Numbered from the stretch's first letter, positions 34,458 to 43,580 are shown. The stretch: DNA of 64,000 nt from Bradyrhizobium rifense (GCF_008123425.1 NZ_VSSS01000018.1:34082-98081); one strand, 5' to 3'. The notes: generated by a model from the sequence alone, not told the origin. Numbers and translations are program-made.

Positions 34458-35228
34458 TCAGGTCGATTTGACTTCCCCGCCGTCCAGGCGCAGCGTCGCG
34501 CCGGTCATCCAACGGGCGCCGGGCGACACAAGGAATGCCATCAACTCGGCTATCTCCTCAGGCTCGCCATAGCGAGCGATACCGGCTTCCTTCGGGAAGT
34601 CTGCCGTTGCCAGCTCGACGGTCATGTCGTGCAGCGGAGCCCAATGCTGAAGATAGGAGCGGCGGCGTTCCGTCATCACCGGTCCCGGCAGCACGCTGTT
34701 GACCTGCACGCCGTCCGCGATGCCGCGGTCGGAGAATGCCTTTGCCAGCGCGACGATGGCGGCGTTGATGGTACCGACTCCCGCGTAAGCCGCTTTTGGA
34801 AAGAGGGCGGAGTTGCCGGACATCAGCACGACGGACCCCTGCGCTGCCTTTAACGCCGGCCAAGCGGCGATCGTGAGGCGGCGTGCGCCATGGAGTTTCA
34901 GCGCAAGGCCGCCTTCCCATTGAGCATCCGTCATCTCGAACAGGTCGGTCTGCGGGACCGCGCCTGCAATGTTGAGCAGGGCATCGACCCGGCCGAAAGT
35001 CGCGAGCGCCTGATCGACGATAGCCTGCGCCACTGCTGGAGCCGCTAGATCGGCGTCAACGACCAGCGGTTTTGCGCCGGCAGCCTTCACCGCCTCCGCG
35101 GTCTCGTCCAGATTGGCGCGATTCCGAGCGACGAGCACGAGCTCCGAAAAATCACGAGCAAGGCGTATCGCGGTCGCGCGACCGATGCCTTGGCTGGCAC
35201 CCGTCACGATGCCGACAGACTTCGACAT
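34458..35228 (-). CDS. short-chain dehydrogenase/reductase
   Basis: A 256-residue classical SDR. The cofactor motif is [15 protein letters not shown] (residues 6-20), the NAG-like motif is LLNIAGAVP, and the C-terminal strand is [12 protein letters not shown]. At the active site [15 protein letters not shown], the usual YxxxK is replaced by Y-A-G-V-G, with no Lys four residues after the Tyr. This is a notable departure that may limit catalysis. The start at 35228 has AAGGA upstream. It is the last gene of the dehalogenase operon, 11 nt after the preceding hydrolase stop. It could process an alcohol released by that pathway. Confidence 0.88.
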   Translation of the reverse strand: MSKSVGIVTGASQGIGRATAIRLARDFSELVLVARNRANLDETAEAVKAAGAKPLVVDADLAAPAVAQAIVDQALATFGRVDALLNIAGAVPQTDLFEMTDAQWEGGLALKLHGARRLTIAAWPALKAAQGSVVLMSGNSALFPKAAYAGVGTINAAIVALAKAFSDRGIADGVQVNSVLPGPVMTERRRSYLQHWAPLHDMTVELATADFPKEAGIARYGEPEEIAELMAFLVSPGARWMTGATLRLDGGEVKST

Positions 35229-35239
35229 TCGAGATATCC

Positions 35240-36116
35240 TTACTTGTGGTGACTTGGCACGCACTCGCCCAGGAAGTCGCTGATGGTGTTCGCGATCTCG
35301 GTGCAATGCGTCTCCAGTGCGAAATGACCGGTATCGAAGAAGTGGACCTTTGCCTCCGGGATATCGCGCTTGAAGGCTTCGGCTCCCGGCGGAAGGAAGA
35401 ACGGATCGTTCTTGCCCCACACCGCCAGGAACGGCGGTTTGTGCGTGCGGAAGTAGCTTTGGAAAGAGGGATAGAGCTCGACGTTGCTCTTGTAGTCGCC
35501 GAACAGGTCGAGCTGGATGTCGTCTGCACCCGGACGCGCCAGATAGTAGTAGTCGAGGTTCTGACCGTCCGGCGACACGCTCGTCGGGTCGGCTATGCCA
35601 TGCGTGTACTGCCAGCTTGTCGTTTCGGGCCTGAGGAAAGAGCGCAGCGCCTTTCGGTTCGCTTCCGAGGCCTCTTCCCAATAGGCGCGGATCGGGGTCC
35701 AACCCTCGCCGAGACCCTCTTCGTAGGCGTTCCCGTTCTGCGATATAATCCGCTGTGATGCGTTCGGGATGGCGAATGGCCATTCGAAAACCTGTCGGTG
35801 CACCGTAGTCGAAAACGTAGAGCGCAAAGCGATCGAACCCGATGACCTCGGTGAAGCGATCGATCACGCGCGCGATTTTGTCGAATGTGTAAGAGAAGCG
35901 TTCCCGCGGCGGCAGGTCGGTCAGGCCGAAGCCGGGAAGATCGGGCGCGACCAGATGGAGTCCGTCTGCAAGCAGCGGCATCAGGTCACGGAACATGTGG
36001 CTCGAGGTGGGGAAGCCGTGCAGAAGAAGAAGCTTCGGCGCTCCGACTTTCGGCGCTTCGCGATAAAACACCTTGAGGCCGTCGACTTCAACGGAACGGT
36101 ATCTGATTGAACTCAT
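35240..36116 (-). pseudogene. alpha/beta hydrolase (epoxide hydrolase / dehalogenase type), frameshifted
   Basis: An approximately 291-codon alpha/beta hydrolase split by one extra base. The first frame has [17 protein letters not shown], the nucleophile region VFDYGAPTG with Asp103, and RHPERITA. The second frame continues [17 protein letters not shown] through the cap to the histidine region [12 protein letters not shown]. The extra G lies near 35752 (ACAGCG-G-ATTATA). An Asp nucleophile points to epoxide hydrolase or haloacid/haloalkane dehalogenase chemistry. As sequenced, the first frame reads on without a stop into the SDR, giving an artificial fusion. Operon member. Confidence 0.82.
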
Positions 36117-36149
36117 CGGATTGCTCCTGTTCTCGCTCGATCGGTCAAA

Positions 36150-36848
36150 TCAAGCCGACACGGATTGCAGGACCTCGAACAGCAATTCGATCACCCGCTC
36201 TGGTGCTGTCGCGATCGGCGTATGATCGCAGTCCAGCCGCCGAATCCTCGCTTTCATCCGCTGCGCCATGAATTCCTGAGTTTCAGGATCGATCATGCGA
36301 TCCTGCTCCGCCAGCAGGTACCAGGACGGAAGGGTCTTCCAGAGCGGCTTCGCGGCCTTCTCCTGTAGGCAGGCCCCATGGATCGGTCGCTGCACGGCCG
36401 CGAACAGCGCATTCTCCGTCGGGCCGGCGTTCTGGGCGAAGGCGCTCGCAAACGCGCTCTCCGGCAACCAGATGAAGCCGTCGCCATCAGGTCCCAGTTG
36501 CGGAGCATTTGGATGCGGTTTGCCCCGGCCGAACACTTCGCCGACGGTCTCACCTTGGTCAGGTGCCAATGCCGCAACGAAGACCAGGCCCTTGACGCGC
36601 TCGTTCTTCGATCCCGCGATCACGGCGCCAGCATAGGCGTGGGCGACGAGCACGATGGGCCCCTGGACCCTTGCCAGGCGGCGATCTAGCGCGCGAATGT
36701 CGTCCGAAACGCTTGTGAGCGGAAGAGGGGCGGCGACAGCCTTTGCGCCACGGGCCTCGAGCGCTTCGATCACCTTCCGCCAGCTCGATCCGTCCGCCCA
36801 GGCTCCGTGAACGAGTACGAACGTCGGAGCAGTCTTCGATTCCACCAT
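36150..36848 (-). CDS. alpha/beta-hydrolase-fold protein lacking the serine nucleophile
   Basis: A 232-residue alpha/beta hydrolase of the short HGAW type (VLVHGAWADGSSWRKVI). At the nucleophile elbow it reads VAHAYAG where active relatives have GHSYGG, so position 71 is Ala instead of Ser. The acid/His end is present (EQDRMIDPETQEF, CDHTPIATAPERV). It may be a non-catalytic binding protein or use another mechanism. GAGG precedes the ATG at 36848. It lies 33 nt upstream of the frameshifted hydrolase and 14 nt downstream of the TMEM175-like gene. Confidence 0.85.
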   Translation of the reverse strand: MVESKTAPTFVLVHGAWADGSSWRKVIEALEARGAKAVAAPLPLTSVSDDIRALDRRLARVQGPIVLVAHAYAGAVIAGSKNERVKGLVFVAALAPDQGETVGEVFGRGKPHPNAPQLGPDGDGFIWLPESAFASAFAQNAGPTENALFAAVQRPIHGACLQEKAAKPLWKTLPSWYLLAEQDRMIDPETQEFMAQRMKARIRRLDCDHTPIATAPERVIELLFEVLQSVSA

Positions 36849-36862
36849 GGCAACAATCCTCT

Positions 36863-37474
36863 TCAGATGACGCGGGACGACTTGAGTCGGCGTGCGGCGC
36901 CCGGTGCCCCCGGGCTCAGGTAAACGGCGAGGCAGAGGCAGATCATCGCCATGCCGCCGATCGGGTATCGAAATGCGACGATTCCCGCAGCGGCAAAGAT
37001 CGCCAGTGTCGCAAGAGAACGGATGCGCATCATCAAGCGGGCATGCGACTCAACCTTGTGCGGCACCGACCTGTCCACGGCCTCCATGCACAGCAGCAGA
37101 TACGTCGCGTTGACCAGAAAGAAGTCGCCCGCATAGAAGGCGACCGGAACGGCACCCAATCGTGTGCTTGCGATCCACGCCGTCGCGAAGGGCATCAACG
37201 ACACTGCGAACAGATGCGCAAAATTTCCCCAGATCAGGCGGTGCGTCGCAACGTCGGGAAACCGCAAGAGGTGATGATGGTTCACCCAGACGATGGCGAT
37301 GAAGAGGTAGCTGATGGCGTAGCTGATCGCGGTCGGCCACAGCGCCAGCAGGGCGCCAAGGCTTGCCTCTTTAGGAGGGCGAAGCTCCAGGACCAGGATC
37401 GTGATGATCACCGCGAACACCCCATCGGAGAAGGCGTTCATCCTGTCGGGCGTAACTGTCGCTTCGCTCGCCAT
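36863..37474 (-). CDS. TMEM175-like (DUF1211) six-helix membrane protein
   Basis: A 203-residue membrane protein beginning MASEATVTPDRMNAFSDGVF. The FSDGVFAVIITILVLEL motif in the first helix is the hallmark of the TMEM175/DUF1211 family, whose bacterial members form K+-permeable tetrameric channels. About five to six hydrophobic helices follow (YAISYLFIAIVWVNHHHLL, LFAVSLMPFATAWIA). The frame is open 80 codons upstream with non-coding composition. Lying between the dehalogenase and a hydrolase, it could be an ion path (halide or K+ balance), which is inference. Confidence 0.85.
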   Translation of the reverse strand: MASEATVTPDRMNAFSDGVFAVIITILVLELRPPKEASLGALLALWPTAISYAISYLFIAIVWVNHHHLLRFPDVATHRLIWGNFAHLFAVSLMPFATAWIASTRLGAVPVAFYAGDFFLVNATYLLLCMEAVDRSVPHKVESHARLMMRIRSLATLAIFAAAGIVAFRYPIGGMAMICLCLAVYLSPGAPGAARRLKSSRVI

Positions 37475-37518
37475 CAGCGCCGTCGGCTCTCTATGAAGGT
37501 CGGCCGTCGATCTGTCGG

Positions 37519-38406
37519 TCAACGCAGCGTTTTCATCCAGGCTGCGATGGCACTGCCGATCTCGTCCGGCGAATCCTCCTGCACGAAATGGATTCCCTTT
37601 ACCGTGACTTCGGTCTGCGCCGGAAAGCTTCGGGCCTGTTCGAGAACCTTGCCCTCGGCGAGGATTCCGCCAGGTTCGGCCTTCAGGAACAGCTTCGGAA
37701 CGTTGCTGCTCTTCAGCCATTCCGCGTAGGCGTCCACGGCGGCCGTCACGTCGGCAGGATCGCCTTCGATGGGGATTTCCCGAGGGAACGTCAGCGTCGG
37801 CCGCCGGCCCTCACCGGGCTCGGTGAACGGCCGGCGATATTCCGCCATCTCCGCGTCCGAGAGCTTGCGCAGGATGGCACCCGGCAAGACCTTCTCAATG
37901 AAGAAGTTGTCTTGCAGCACCATCTGCTCGCCGGCTGCGGACCGCAGCGCCTGCAGGACCGGCCGCATTCCGAATTTGTCCCAATGGTCCCAATACTGCC
38001 GCCCGACCATCGCCTCCATATAGGCGATGCCCTTCACGGCATCGCGGTGATGGTTGGCCCAATCGAACCCGAGGGTGGAACCCCAGTCGTGGATAACCAA
38101 GGTCACACGTTCGCGCACATTTAGCGCCTCGATCAGGGCGCCGAGGTACCGGCGGTGCTCCACGAAGCGGTAGGAGCCGGGTCCGCTGTCGGGCAGCTTC
38201 TCGGAGTCGCCCATCCCGATCAGATCGGGCGCAATGCAGCGGCCGAGCGGTTCCAGATGTGGCAGCACGTTGCGCCATAGATAGGATGAGGTTGGATTGC
38301 CGTGCAGCAGGACGATGGGGTCCCCCTCGCCCACCTCCACGTACGCCATCTCACGACCGAGAATCTTGCACCGCTGTTTTTTGTAAGGGAACGCCGCGGA
38401 GGTCAT
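37519..38406 (-). CDS. dhaA: haloalkane dehalogenase, LinB-like (HLD-II)
   Basis: A 295-residue haloalkane dehalogenase very like LinB of Sphingobium: LLHGNPTSSYLWRNVLPH, APDLIGMGDSEKL, VIHDWGSTLGFDWA, VLQDNFFIEKVLPG, HFVQEDSPDEIGSAIAA. Catalytic residues are Asp107 (nucleophile), His273 and Glu131. The halide-binding pair is Asn37 and Trp108. It hydrolyses carbon-halogen bonds of alkanes to alcohol, halide and H+, without cofactors, in the cytoplasm. It leads a five-gene operon and is divergent, across 172 bp, from the SARP-type regulator at 38579. Confidence 0.93.
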   Translation of the reverse strand: MTSAAFPYKKQRCKILGREMAYVEVGEGDPIVLLHGNPTSSYLWRNVLPHLEPLGRCIAPDLIGMGDSEKLPDSGPGSYRFVEHRRYLGALIEALNVRERVTLVIHDWGSTLGFDWANHHRDAVKGIAYMEAMVGRQYWDHWDKFGMRPVLQALRSAAGEQMVLQDNFFIEKVLPGAILRKLSDAEMAEYRRPFTEPGEGRRPTLTFPREIPIEGDPADVTAAVDAYAEWLKSSNVPKLFLKAEPGGILAEGKVLEQARSFPAQTEVTVKGIHFVQEDSPDEIGSAIAAWMKTLR

Positions 38407-38578
38407 GATTGCTTCTCCCGATATCGGACGGCTTCATCAAATCGCCGCTAAATAACTGATTAGGCTGGACGTTTCTCTTCCGCGTCAAACACGAACCATG
38501 CTAACGTTCGGGTCGTCACACGATGTTCAAGACCTCCTGCTGTAGGCCGCCATCGTTGGAGCGAGCGTTGGAGCGATC

Positions 38579-40558
38579 ATGGAAATGGCGAGCCCGTCGG
38601 CGGACCGCGTGCTTTTGTTGGGACCGTTGCAGGTCGTCCGGGATGGAAGCTCGCTGCCCCAGCCACCTTCGCGCAAGGTCCGCGCCCTCCTCGCCTATCT
38701 CGCGATGGCGGGACGGCCTGTATCCCGCGAAAAGCTGTGCGAGCTACTTTGGGATGTCGCCGACGATCCGCGAGGCGAGTTACGCTGGTGCCTTTCCAAG
38801 CTACGGCCATTGGTCGACGGTCCGGCAGCGATGCGACTGATCGCCGACCGGAAGCAGGTTCGGATCGAAGGGGATGCGCTCGAAGTCGATGCCCTCAAAG
38901 TTGCGGGACAAACCCGATCCGCGTTGAGCAGTGGGTCGTCGAGTGATCTTCGATCTCTCCTGGCTCTGTTCCGTGGCGACTTTCTTGAAGGCCTCTCAGT
39001 CGAAAGGGCTCCGTCGTTCGAAAACTGGCTTGCAGGCCAGCGCCACCGCTTCGGTCAATTGCGCCAGCAACTGCTGGAGCGCCTGAGCGTTCTATTGCCG
39101 CCCGAGGATCGCATTGAAGTGCTGCGGGAACTCATCGAAGTCGCGCCGTTCGATGAAGCAGCTCACGTGGCGCTTGTTCGCGCGCTCACGAACAGTGCGC
39201 TCCATGCCGAAGCCAGACTGCAGGTCGACGCGTCCGTCAAGCGCTTCAAGAGTGAAGGTATTGACCCGACATCGCTCAGGTCGGCCTTTGCGACAGCGCA
39301 ACAACAGCGTGCCAAGCCTGCCAAGGCGCTGAGTCAAAACTCCAACGTCGATGCGACGGGCCATCAGGAACCGGTGCGCACGCGCAGACCGATACTCCTT
39401 GTGATGCCGTTCGCCGGAGCGGCGCCCGATGAGATCGCAGACGCCGGCAACGTGACGAGCGACGTGATTTTCGGCATGGCCAAGCTGCGCAGTGTCAGCA
39501 CGATTGCGTGGAGCACGGCGTCCTCATTGAGCGGACAATCTCCGGCCGTGGCCGCCGCGCGCGTGAACGCGCAATATGTCGCGAGCGGCCGCCTGCAGCG
39601 CCACGGATCGGGATATCTCGCATCGATCGAGCTCATCGAGCCCGCGAGCGGCCGGATCTTCTGGGCCAATGAATTTTCCTGCAATGTCGGCGAGGCTTTC
39701 TGCGCGGCAAACCCATTGGCGTCGCAGATCGTGGCCGGTCTCGACGCGGAGATTCACATCATCGAACGCAACCGCGCGCTCCTCATGCCGCCTGCCTCGC
39801 TCGATGCATGGCAGGCGTACCATCGTGGCGTCGCCAACATGTACCGGTTTACAAGCGAAAGTAATGGCGAGGCGCAGACGTTCTTCCATAGAGCCATCGC
39901 CCTCGACCCGACGTTCTCGCGAAGCTATGCCGGCTTGTCCTTCACGCACTTCCAGAATGCATTCGTGCTAAAAACGCGCGAGCGTGAGCAGGAGATCGCC
40001 TTGGCGCTCAGCACGGCTGGACACGGACTGGAAATGGATCCGAGCGACCCGGCTGCGCACTGGGCCATGGGTCGAGCGCTGTGGCTTCGAAGAGACCACG
40101 AAAGTGCGATTACCGCACTGGACCAGGCCACGCGTCTGAGCCCGAGCTATGCTTCGGCTCACTACTCCCTCGCAATGGTACATTGTCAGATCGGCGATCC
40201 CGAGCGCGCCGTGGAGGCGGCGGATACCGCAGCTCTCCTGAGCCCGCTGGATCCGATGCTGTTTGCGATCTTCGGCGCGCGGACCTTCGGTCTGCTGCGG
40301 CTGGGGAAAACAGAGGAGGCCGCCGTCTTTGCCCTTCGTGGCGCCGAGCAACCCAACGCTCACATCCACGCGCGAGCGATCGCAGTCTTGACGCTCGCGT
40401 CGGCAGGACGAATGGACAAAGCCCACGCGGAATGGGCGCGTCTTAGGCATCTGCAACCCGCCTACAATTTCAGGCAGTTCGAAGATGCATTCCATTTGCT
40501 GGATGATCTTAGGAACATCTACCAAAAGGCCGCAAAGGCGATGCATATTCTTGAGTGA
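38579..40558 (+). CDS. SARP/BTAD-type transcriptional activator with TPR domain
   Basis: A 659-residue regulator. Residues about 10-105 form an OmpR-like winged helix (RVLLLGPLQVVRDG, RALLAYLAMAGRPVSREKLC, LLWDVADDPRGELRWCLSKL). Residues about 115-245 form the bacterial transcriptional activation domain (FRGDFLEGLSVE to EAAHVALVRALTNS). Then comes a TolB-like fold (RPILLVMPFAGAAPDEI, INAQYVASGRL-type) and TPR repeats to the end (ALDPTFSRSYAGLSFTH, RLSPSYASAHYSLAMVH). GGAG precedes the ATG. It has no kinase input, so the TPR part is the probable sensor. Its divergent position makes it the likely controller of the dehalogenase operon. Confidence 0.88.
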   Translation: MEMASPSADRVLLLGPLQVVRDGSSLPQPPSRKVRALLAYLAMAGRPVSREKLCELLWDVADDPRGELRWCLSKLRPLVDGPAAMRLIADRKQVRIEGDALEVDALKVAGQTRSALSSGSSSDLRSLLALFRGDFLEGLSVERAPSFENWLAGQRHRFGQLRQQLLERLSVLLPPEDRIEVLRELIEVAPFDEAAHVALVRALTNSALHAEARLQVDASVKRFKSEGIDPTSLRSAFATAQQQRAKPAKALSQNSNVDATGHQEPVRTRRPILLVMPFAGAAPDEIADAGNVTSDVIFGMAKLRSVSTIAWSTASSLSGQSPAVAAARVNAQYVASGRLQRHGSGYLASIELIEPASGRIFWANEFSCNVGEAFCAANPLASQIVAGLDAEIHIIERNRALLMPPASLDAWQAYHRGVANMYRFTSESNGEAQTFFHRAIALDPTFSRSYAGLSFTHFQNAFVLKTREREQEIALALSTAGHGLEMDPSDPAAHWAMGRALWLRRDHESAITALDQATRLSPSYASAHYSLAMVHCQIGDPERAVEAADTAALLSPLDPMLFAIFGARTFGLLRLGKTEEAAVFALRGAEQPNAHIHARAIAVLTLASAGRMDKAHAEWARLRHLQPAYNFRQFEDAFHLLDDLRNIYQKAAKAMHILE

Positions 40559-40897
40559 ACGCCTCCGGCAAAACCAGGCCGGGATGGGGTTTTCCTTTGG
40601 ACATCTCATGTTCGACACGGCACCGCGCCTGCGGCGGGCGAGATAGCGGTGCCGGACAGACGGCAGGCATGGGCATCGCCTTCGCACCATGGGCCTCTAC
40701 CAGTATGACCCGATCCTTAGGCGGTTTGCTGAAGTGGTGACTGCGGTCGGGCGGCGAGCGCGACCACGGTGGCTTCAGCGAGAGCGCGTGCCCTGTGCAT
40801 CAGGCAGCCTCCGCAGTGCGGATACACGAGCGAGCCCGGTCGAAGGTCCTGGCCTAGCCCCTTGAGCTCGGTTCGAGCCGGGCCGGGCCGAGCCGGC
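40559..40897. other. intergenic with a doubtful small minus-strand ORF
   Basis: A minus-strand frame at 40717-40905 (62 codons) includes GSLVYPHCGGCLMHRARALA, which could be a real zinc-binding peptide. Its start lies inside the hairpin element at 40898 and no ribosome site is visible, so it is not called as a gene. Confidence 0.3.
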
Positions 40898-40950
40898 CGC
40901 GGCATCGCGGATGCCGCCGGGCGTCAACTCGAGAAGTCCAGACCAGCGAA
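40898..40950 (+). repeat. dispersed hairpin element, copy A
   Basis: A 53-bp core shared with 43625-43681. It holds a perfect hairpin GCGGCATC-GCG-GATGCCGC, then GGGCGTCAA and AAGTCCAGACCAGCGAA. It is preceded at about 40876-40897 by GCCGG-type pentamers. Confidence 0.7.
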
Positions 40951-41014
40951 GACCGCGAGTGTTGCGTCGCTGGATGGCCGTAAAATGCGGATGCGACATC
41001 GTGGCGTAACCGGG

Positions 41015-41605
41015 CTAATCGTCGCTCGGCCCGGTGCTGCGGCTCGTCGAAGCGCCAGTCTGGCGGACCGCGCCGCGCTCGGAGGGTTCTCTGCCGACCG
41101 TGGACCGCAGCTCGGCCAAGTCGCTGAACACGTCGGCCTGGCGGCGCAGTTCGTCCGCGATCATGGGTGGGCGGCTGACGATGGTGGAGACCACCGTTAC
41201 CCGGACGCCGCGGCGCTGCACGGCCTCTACCAGCGAGCGGAAGTCGCCGTCACCGGAAAACAGGATCATCTGGTCGAGCTGTCCGGCGAGCTCCATCGCG
41301 TGGACCGCAAGCTCGATGTCCATGTTGCCCTTGACCTTGCGGCGACCACCTGCGTCGACGAATTCCTTCGTCGGTTTGGTGACGACGGTGTAGCCGTTGT
41401 AGTCGAGCCAGTCCACGAGCGGGCGGATCGACGAATACTCCTGATCCTCGATGACGGCCGTGTAGTAGTAGGCGCGAACCGCCGTGCCGCAGCCCTCGAA
41501 CGCCTTCAGCAGGCGCTTGTAGTCGATCTCGAATCCCAAGGTCCTTGCGGTGGCGTGGAGATTGGCGCCATCGACGAAGAGCGCGATCCTGCTCGGTGCG
41601 GACAT
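41015..41605 (-). CDS. NYN domain (LabA/DUF88-like) ribonuclease-fold protein
   Basis: A 196-residue PIN-like NYN domain protein. Conserved acidic residues lie in IALFVDGANLHATA, KGNMDIELAVHAMEL and LFSGDGDFRSLVEAV, the metal-binding set of this nuclease fold. The tail (ERGAVRQTGASTSRSTGPSD) is disordered. LabA-type proteins act on RNA, for example in toxin-antitoxin or regulatory RNA decay. The start at 41605 fits the domain; an ATG 16 codons earlier is possible. Monocistronic. Confidence 0.88.
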   Translation of the reverse strand: MSAPSRIALFVDGANLHATARTLGFEIDYKRLLKAFEGCGTAVRAYYYTAVIEDQEYSSIRPLVDWLDYNGYTVVTKPTKEFVDAGGRRKVKGNMDIELAVHAMELAGQLDQMILFSGDGDFRSLVEAVQRRGVRVTVVSTIVSRPPMIADELRRQADVFSDLAELRSTVGREPSERGAVRQTGASTSRSTGPSDD

Positions 41606-41913
41606 TTGGATGCTGCCGGAAATTGGTTCCCGGACGGAAACGGAGGCTTCCATCCGGATTCCAGGTCATCGAGGCAAAAAGCTTCAGGTAAGGTCGGGTG
41701 GCGTCCTGCTTCCGCTCACCCGCATTCTACGGCGGAATCCGAGCTCCGACGCGTCGGAGGCTACGCGCAATATTTTCGGCCTCAAAGCATTTTTCCTTCA
41801 ACGAAGCACTATTCGCTGATCGCCGCGGGCAATTGGACGCCTAGGACCAGAACCTGCGGCTGCAGCGGTAAGACCAAGGCAATGGGTAGTCCCCCTGACG
41901 GGTTGGCGGTGCG

Positions 41914-42147
41914 ATGCAATTCCCTGTTTTCGAGACCCACCTCAGAAAGCGCGGCCGCACATGGTGGTGGTTCGTGTGCACGGCCGACGGCCGGAGGCTT
42001 AGGCACGGGTCCGAAGCCAAGCGCTCTACAGCCAGATATCGGGCCAACCGGGCACTGTTCGAGGTGCTGCTGTTCGCGGCGCCGTTGTCGGAGAGTACCC
42101 CCGACAGGGCCCGGTTCAGCCGGAGGCCCAGCCGCTCGGCGAGCTGA
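41914..42147 (+). CDS. small hypothetical protein
   Basis: A 77-residue protein beginning MQFPVFETHLRKRGRTWWWF, then VCTADGRRLRHGSEAKRSTA and RYRANRALFEVLLFAAPL. This strand-strand-helix pattern with aromatic WW(W) and a terminal YxAxRALF helix matches a short family recalled from Bradyrhizobium. The C-terminal 18 residues are Arg/Ser-rich and may be disordered. Function unknown. Confidence 0.6.
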   Translation: MQFPVFETHLRKRGRTWWWFVCTADGRRLRHGSEAKRSTARYRANRALFEVLLFAAPLSESTPDRARFSRRPSRSAS

Positions 42148-42707
42148 CAGCGCAGCCTGCGCGGCCGACGCGCTCTTCGCGCCTCGCCAGGGGCATCTAC
42201 CCCGACACCACCAGTCGATCGCGCGTGTGCGCAGAGCGCCCCGCCGGCTTCCGCGACAAGATGGTCATGGGTCGGGAGGTACCGCCAGGCGAACTGGCGG
42301 AGGAACTCAGCCTGTCCACCAAGCTCGGCAGTGATGCAACCGTGGCCGGACCAGGCAGGTCGGAGCAGAGTCAGAAGGTCGCAGCCCACATGGAGCCGCG
42401 GCCCACTTGCAAATCCATTTCTGAAAAGGAGTAGCTGCTGAAATGCTCGTGCTCGATAGCCCCCTTCTAAGCACAGGCGAGCCAAAACTTGGTTTCCGGA
42501 ATTCTACGGTCCAAGGCCGCCCGGCGGTCGAGAGCGACCTGCCTGGTCAACGAAAGCAGGCGACGGATCGGACGGCGCATCGTCGCGGCCGAATGCTGCC
42601 AAGCCGCGCTCTCCCTATTGCCAAGCGTCGGTTGGAAGGTCAGAATTCGCGAGATTTTACAGCACTTGATTTTCACGTCGTGAGCTAATTTTCCAATGGG
42701 GTCTCCC
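42148..42707. other. intergenic, no gene recognised
   Basis: About 560 bp. Frames at 42225-42434 and 42443-42688 look non-coding (irregular composition, no ribosome site). GGTACCGCCAGG and CTGGCGGAGG form a weak inverted repeat near 42285-42305. Confidence 0.45.
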
Positions 42708-42908
42708 ATGTTCGATCCTGCTACGACCGCGCTTTTGCGCGCGGTGTTGGACGAGGTCTGCGAAAGCGTTTCCCGGACCGAGACCGGCACCCGTACCCAC
42801 GTGGCCTCGAAAATTCTGGAAGCCGTGAACAGGGGCGCCATGTCTCCGGACCAGCTCAAGCAGATCGGACGTCAGGCTCTGTCCGACGCGCCGACCATGT
42901 GGCGATAG
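42708..42908 (+). CDS. small conserved hypothetical protein
   Basis: A 66-residue helical protein: MFDPATTALLRAVLDEVCES, then RTHVASKILEAVNRGAMSPD and a C-terminus ALSDAPTMWR. The pattern (N-terminal helix with DEVC, THVASKILEA, a tail ending PTMWR) is recalled as widespread in Bradyrhizobium. An ATG at 42696 is also in frame. It is followed after 18 nt by the next gene, so the two are probably cotranscribed. Confidence 0.7.
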   Translation: MFDPATTALLRAVLDEVCESVSRTETGTRTHVASKILEAVNRGAMSPDQLKQIGRQALSDAPTMWR

Positions 42909-42926
42909 GCGGACGAGGGCGGCAGG

Positions 42927-43349
42927 TTGAACTTCCAGGTCACGGTGCTGAAGATCCTGGTGAGCTATCCCGACGGCTTTGCCCCGATGGTCGACCTCAA
43001 GCGTGACATGGCGATCCTGGCGACCAGCGGTCGCGACTGGGCGGAGCGGACCAGGCGCCTGGCCGCGCGCGTGCCGGACCTGGACATCTTCTCGCAGGCG
43101 CTCGTCGAGCGCCGGAACGGCGGCTGGCGCATCACGGAGAATGGGCGGGCGGTGCTCGAATTCATGGAAGCCCGCCCCGCTGCGCCCGAACCAATTCAGG
43201 CGCCCCGGGTCGAGGAGACTACGGCCGCGATGGTCGCTGCGATGCAGGTTCCTCCGCTGCGGCAGGCCGTCGATCGAGCCAAATGGCGGCGCGAACGCCG
43301 CGAACGTCGGCGCGAGGCGCGCGAACGAGCAAGGGCGAACGCCTCATGA
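42927..43349 (+). CDS. hypothetical protein with winged-helix-like fold
   Basis: A 140-residue protein starting at TTG 42927 with a purine-rich GAGGGCGGCAGG before it. The first 75 residues look like a winged helix: FQVTVLKILVSYPDGFAPMV, DLKRDMAILATSG, ALVERRNGGWRITENGRAVL. The tail is a strongly basic coiled segment (KWRRERRERRREARERARA) suited to nucleic-acid binding. It is cotranscribed with the small gene at 42708. Function unknown; a DNA-binding role is inferred. Confidence 0.7.
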   Translation: MNFQVTVLKILVSYPDGFAPMVDLKRDMAILATSGRDWAERTRRLAARVPDLDIFSQALVERRNGGWRITENGRAVLEFMEARPAAPEPIQAPRVEETTAAMVAAMQVPPLRQAVDRAKWRRERRERRREARERARANAS

Positions 43350-43580
43350 ACCTACAGAGCCGGCAAGGGAAGAAAAGAAGATGACGGGAGCCGAACCCGC
43401 GCGGTATCGCCAGCCGCGACCGTCCCGCCGACCCGCACCACGCCCAGCACCCCGCATTTGAATGGAGGGCCCGTTTCCGCCGACGAGAGCACCTGCCGTT
43501 TCAAGCCAGCCTGGAAGCGTCGATGAGGACACAGGGCCGGCGCCCGTCAGGATCCGGAGCCCGGTCGGGCCGGGCCACAC

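Noticed and set aside
34458..36116. 552-codon ORF joining an alpha/beta hydrolase to an SDR
   Set aside because: The middle third is frameshifted nonsense. A 1-nt correction near 35752 gives a complete hydrolase ending at 35240, and the SDR has its own ribosome site at 35228.
40769..42334. 521-codon plus-strand ORF
   Set aside because: It runs antisense through the NYN-domain gene and two intergenic regions; composition is non-coding.
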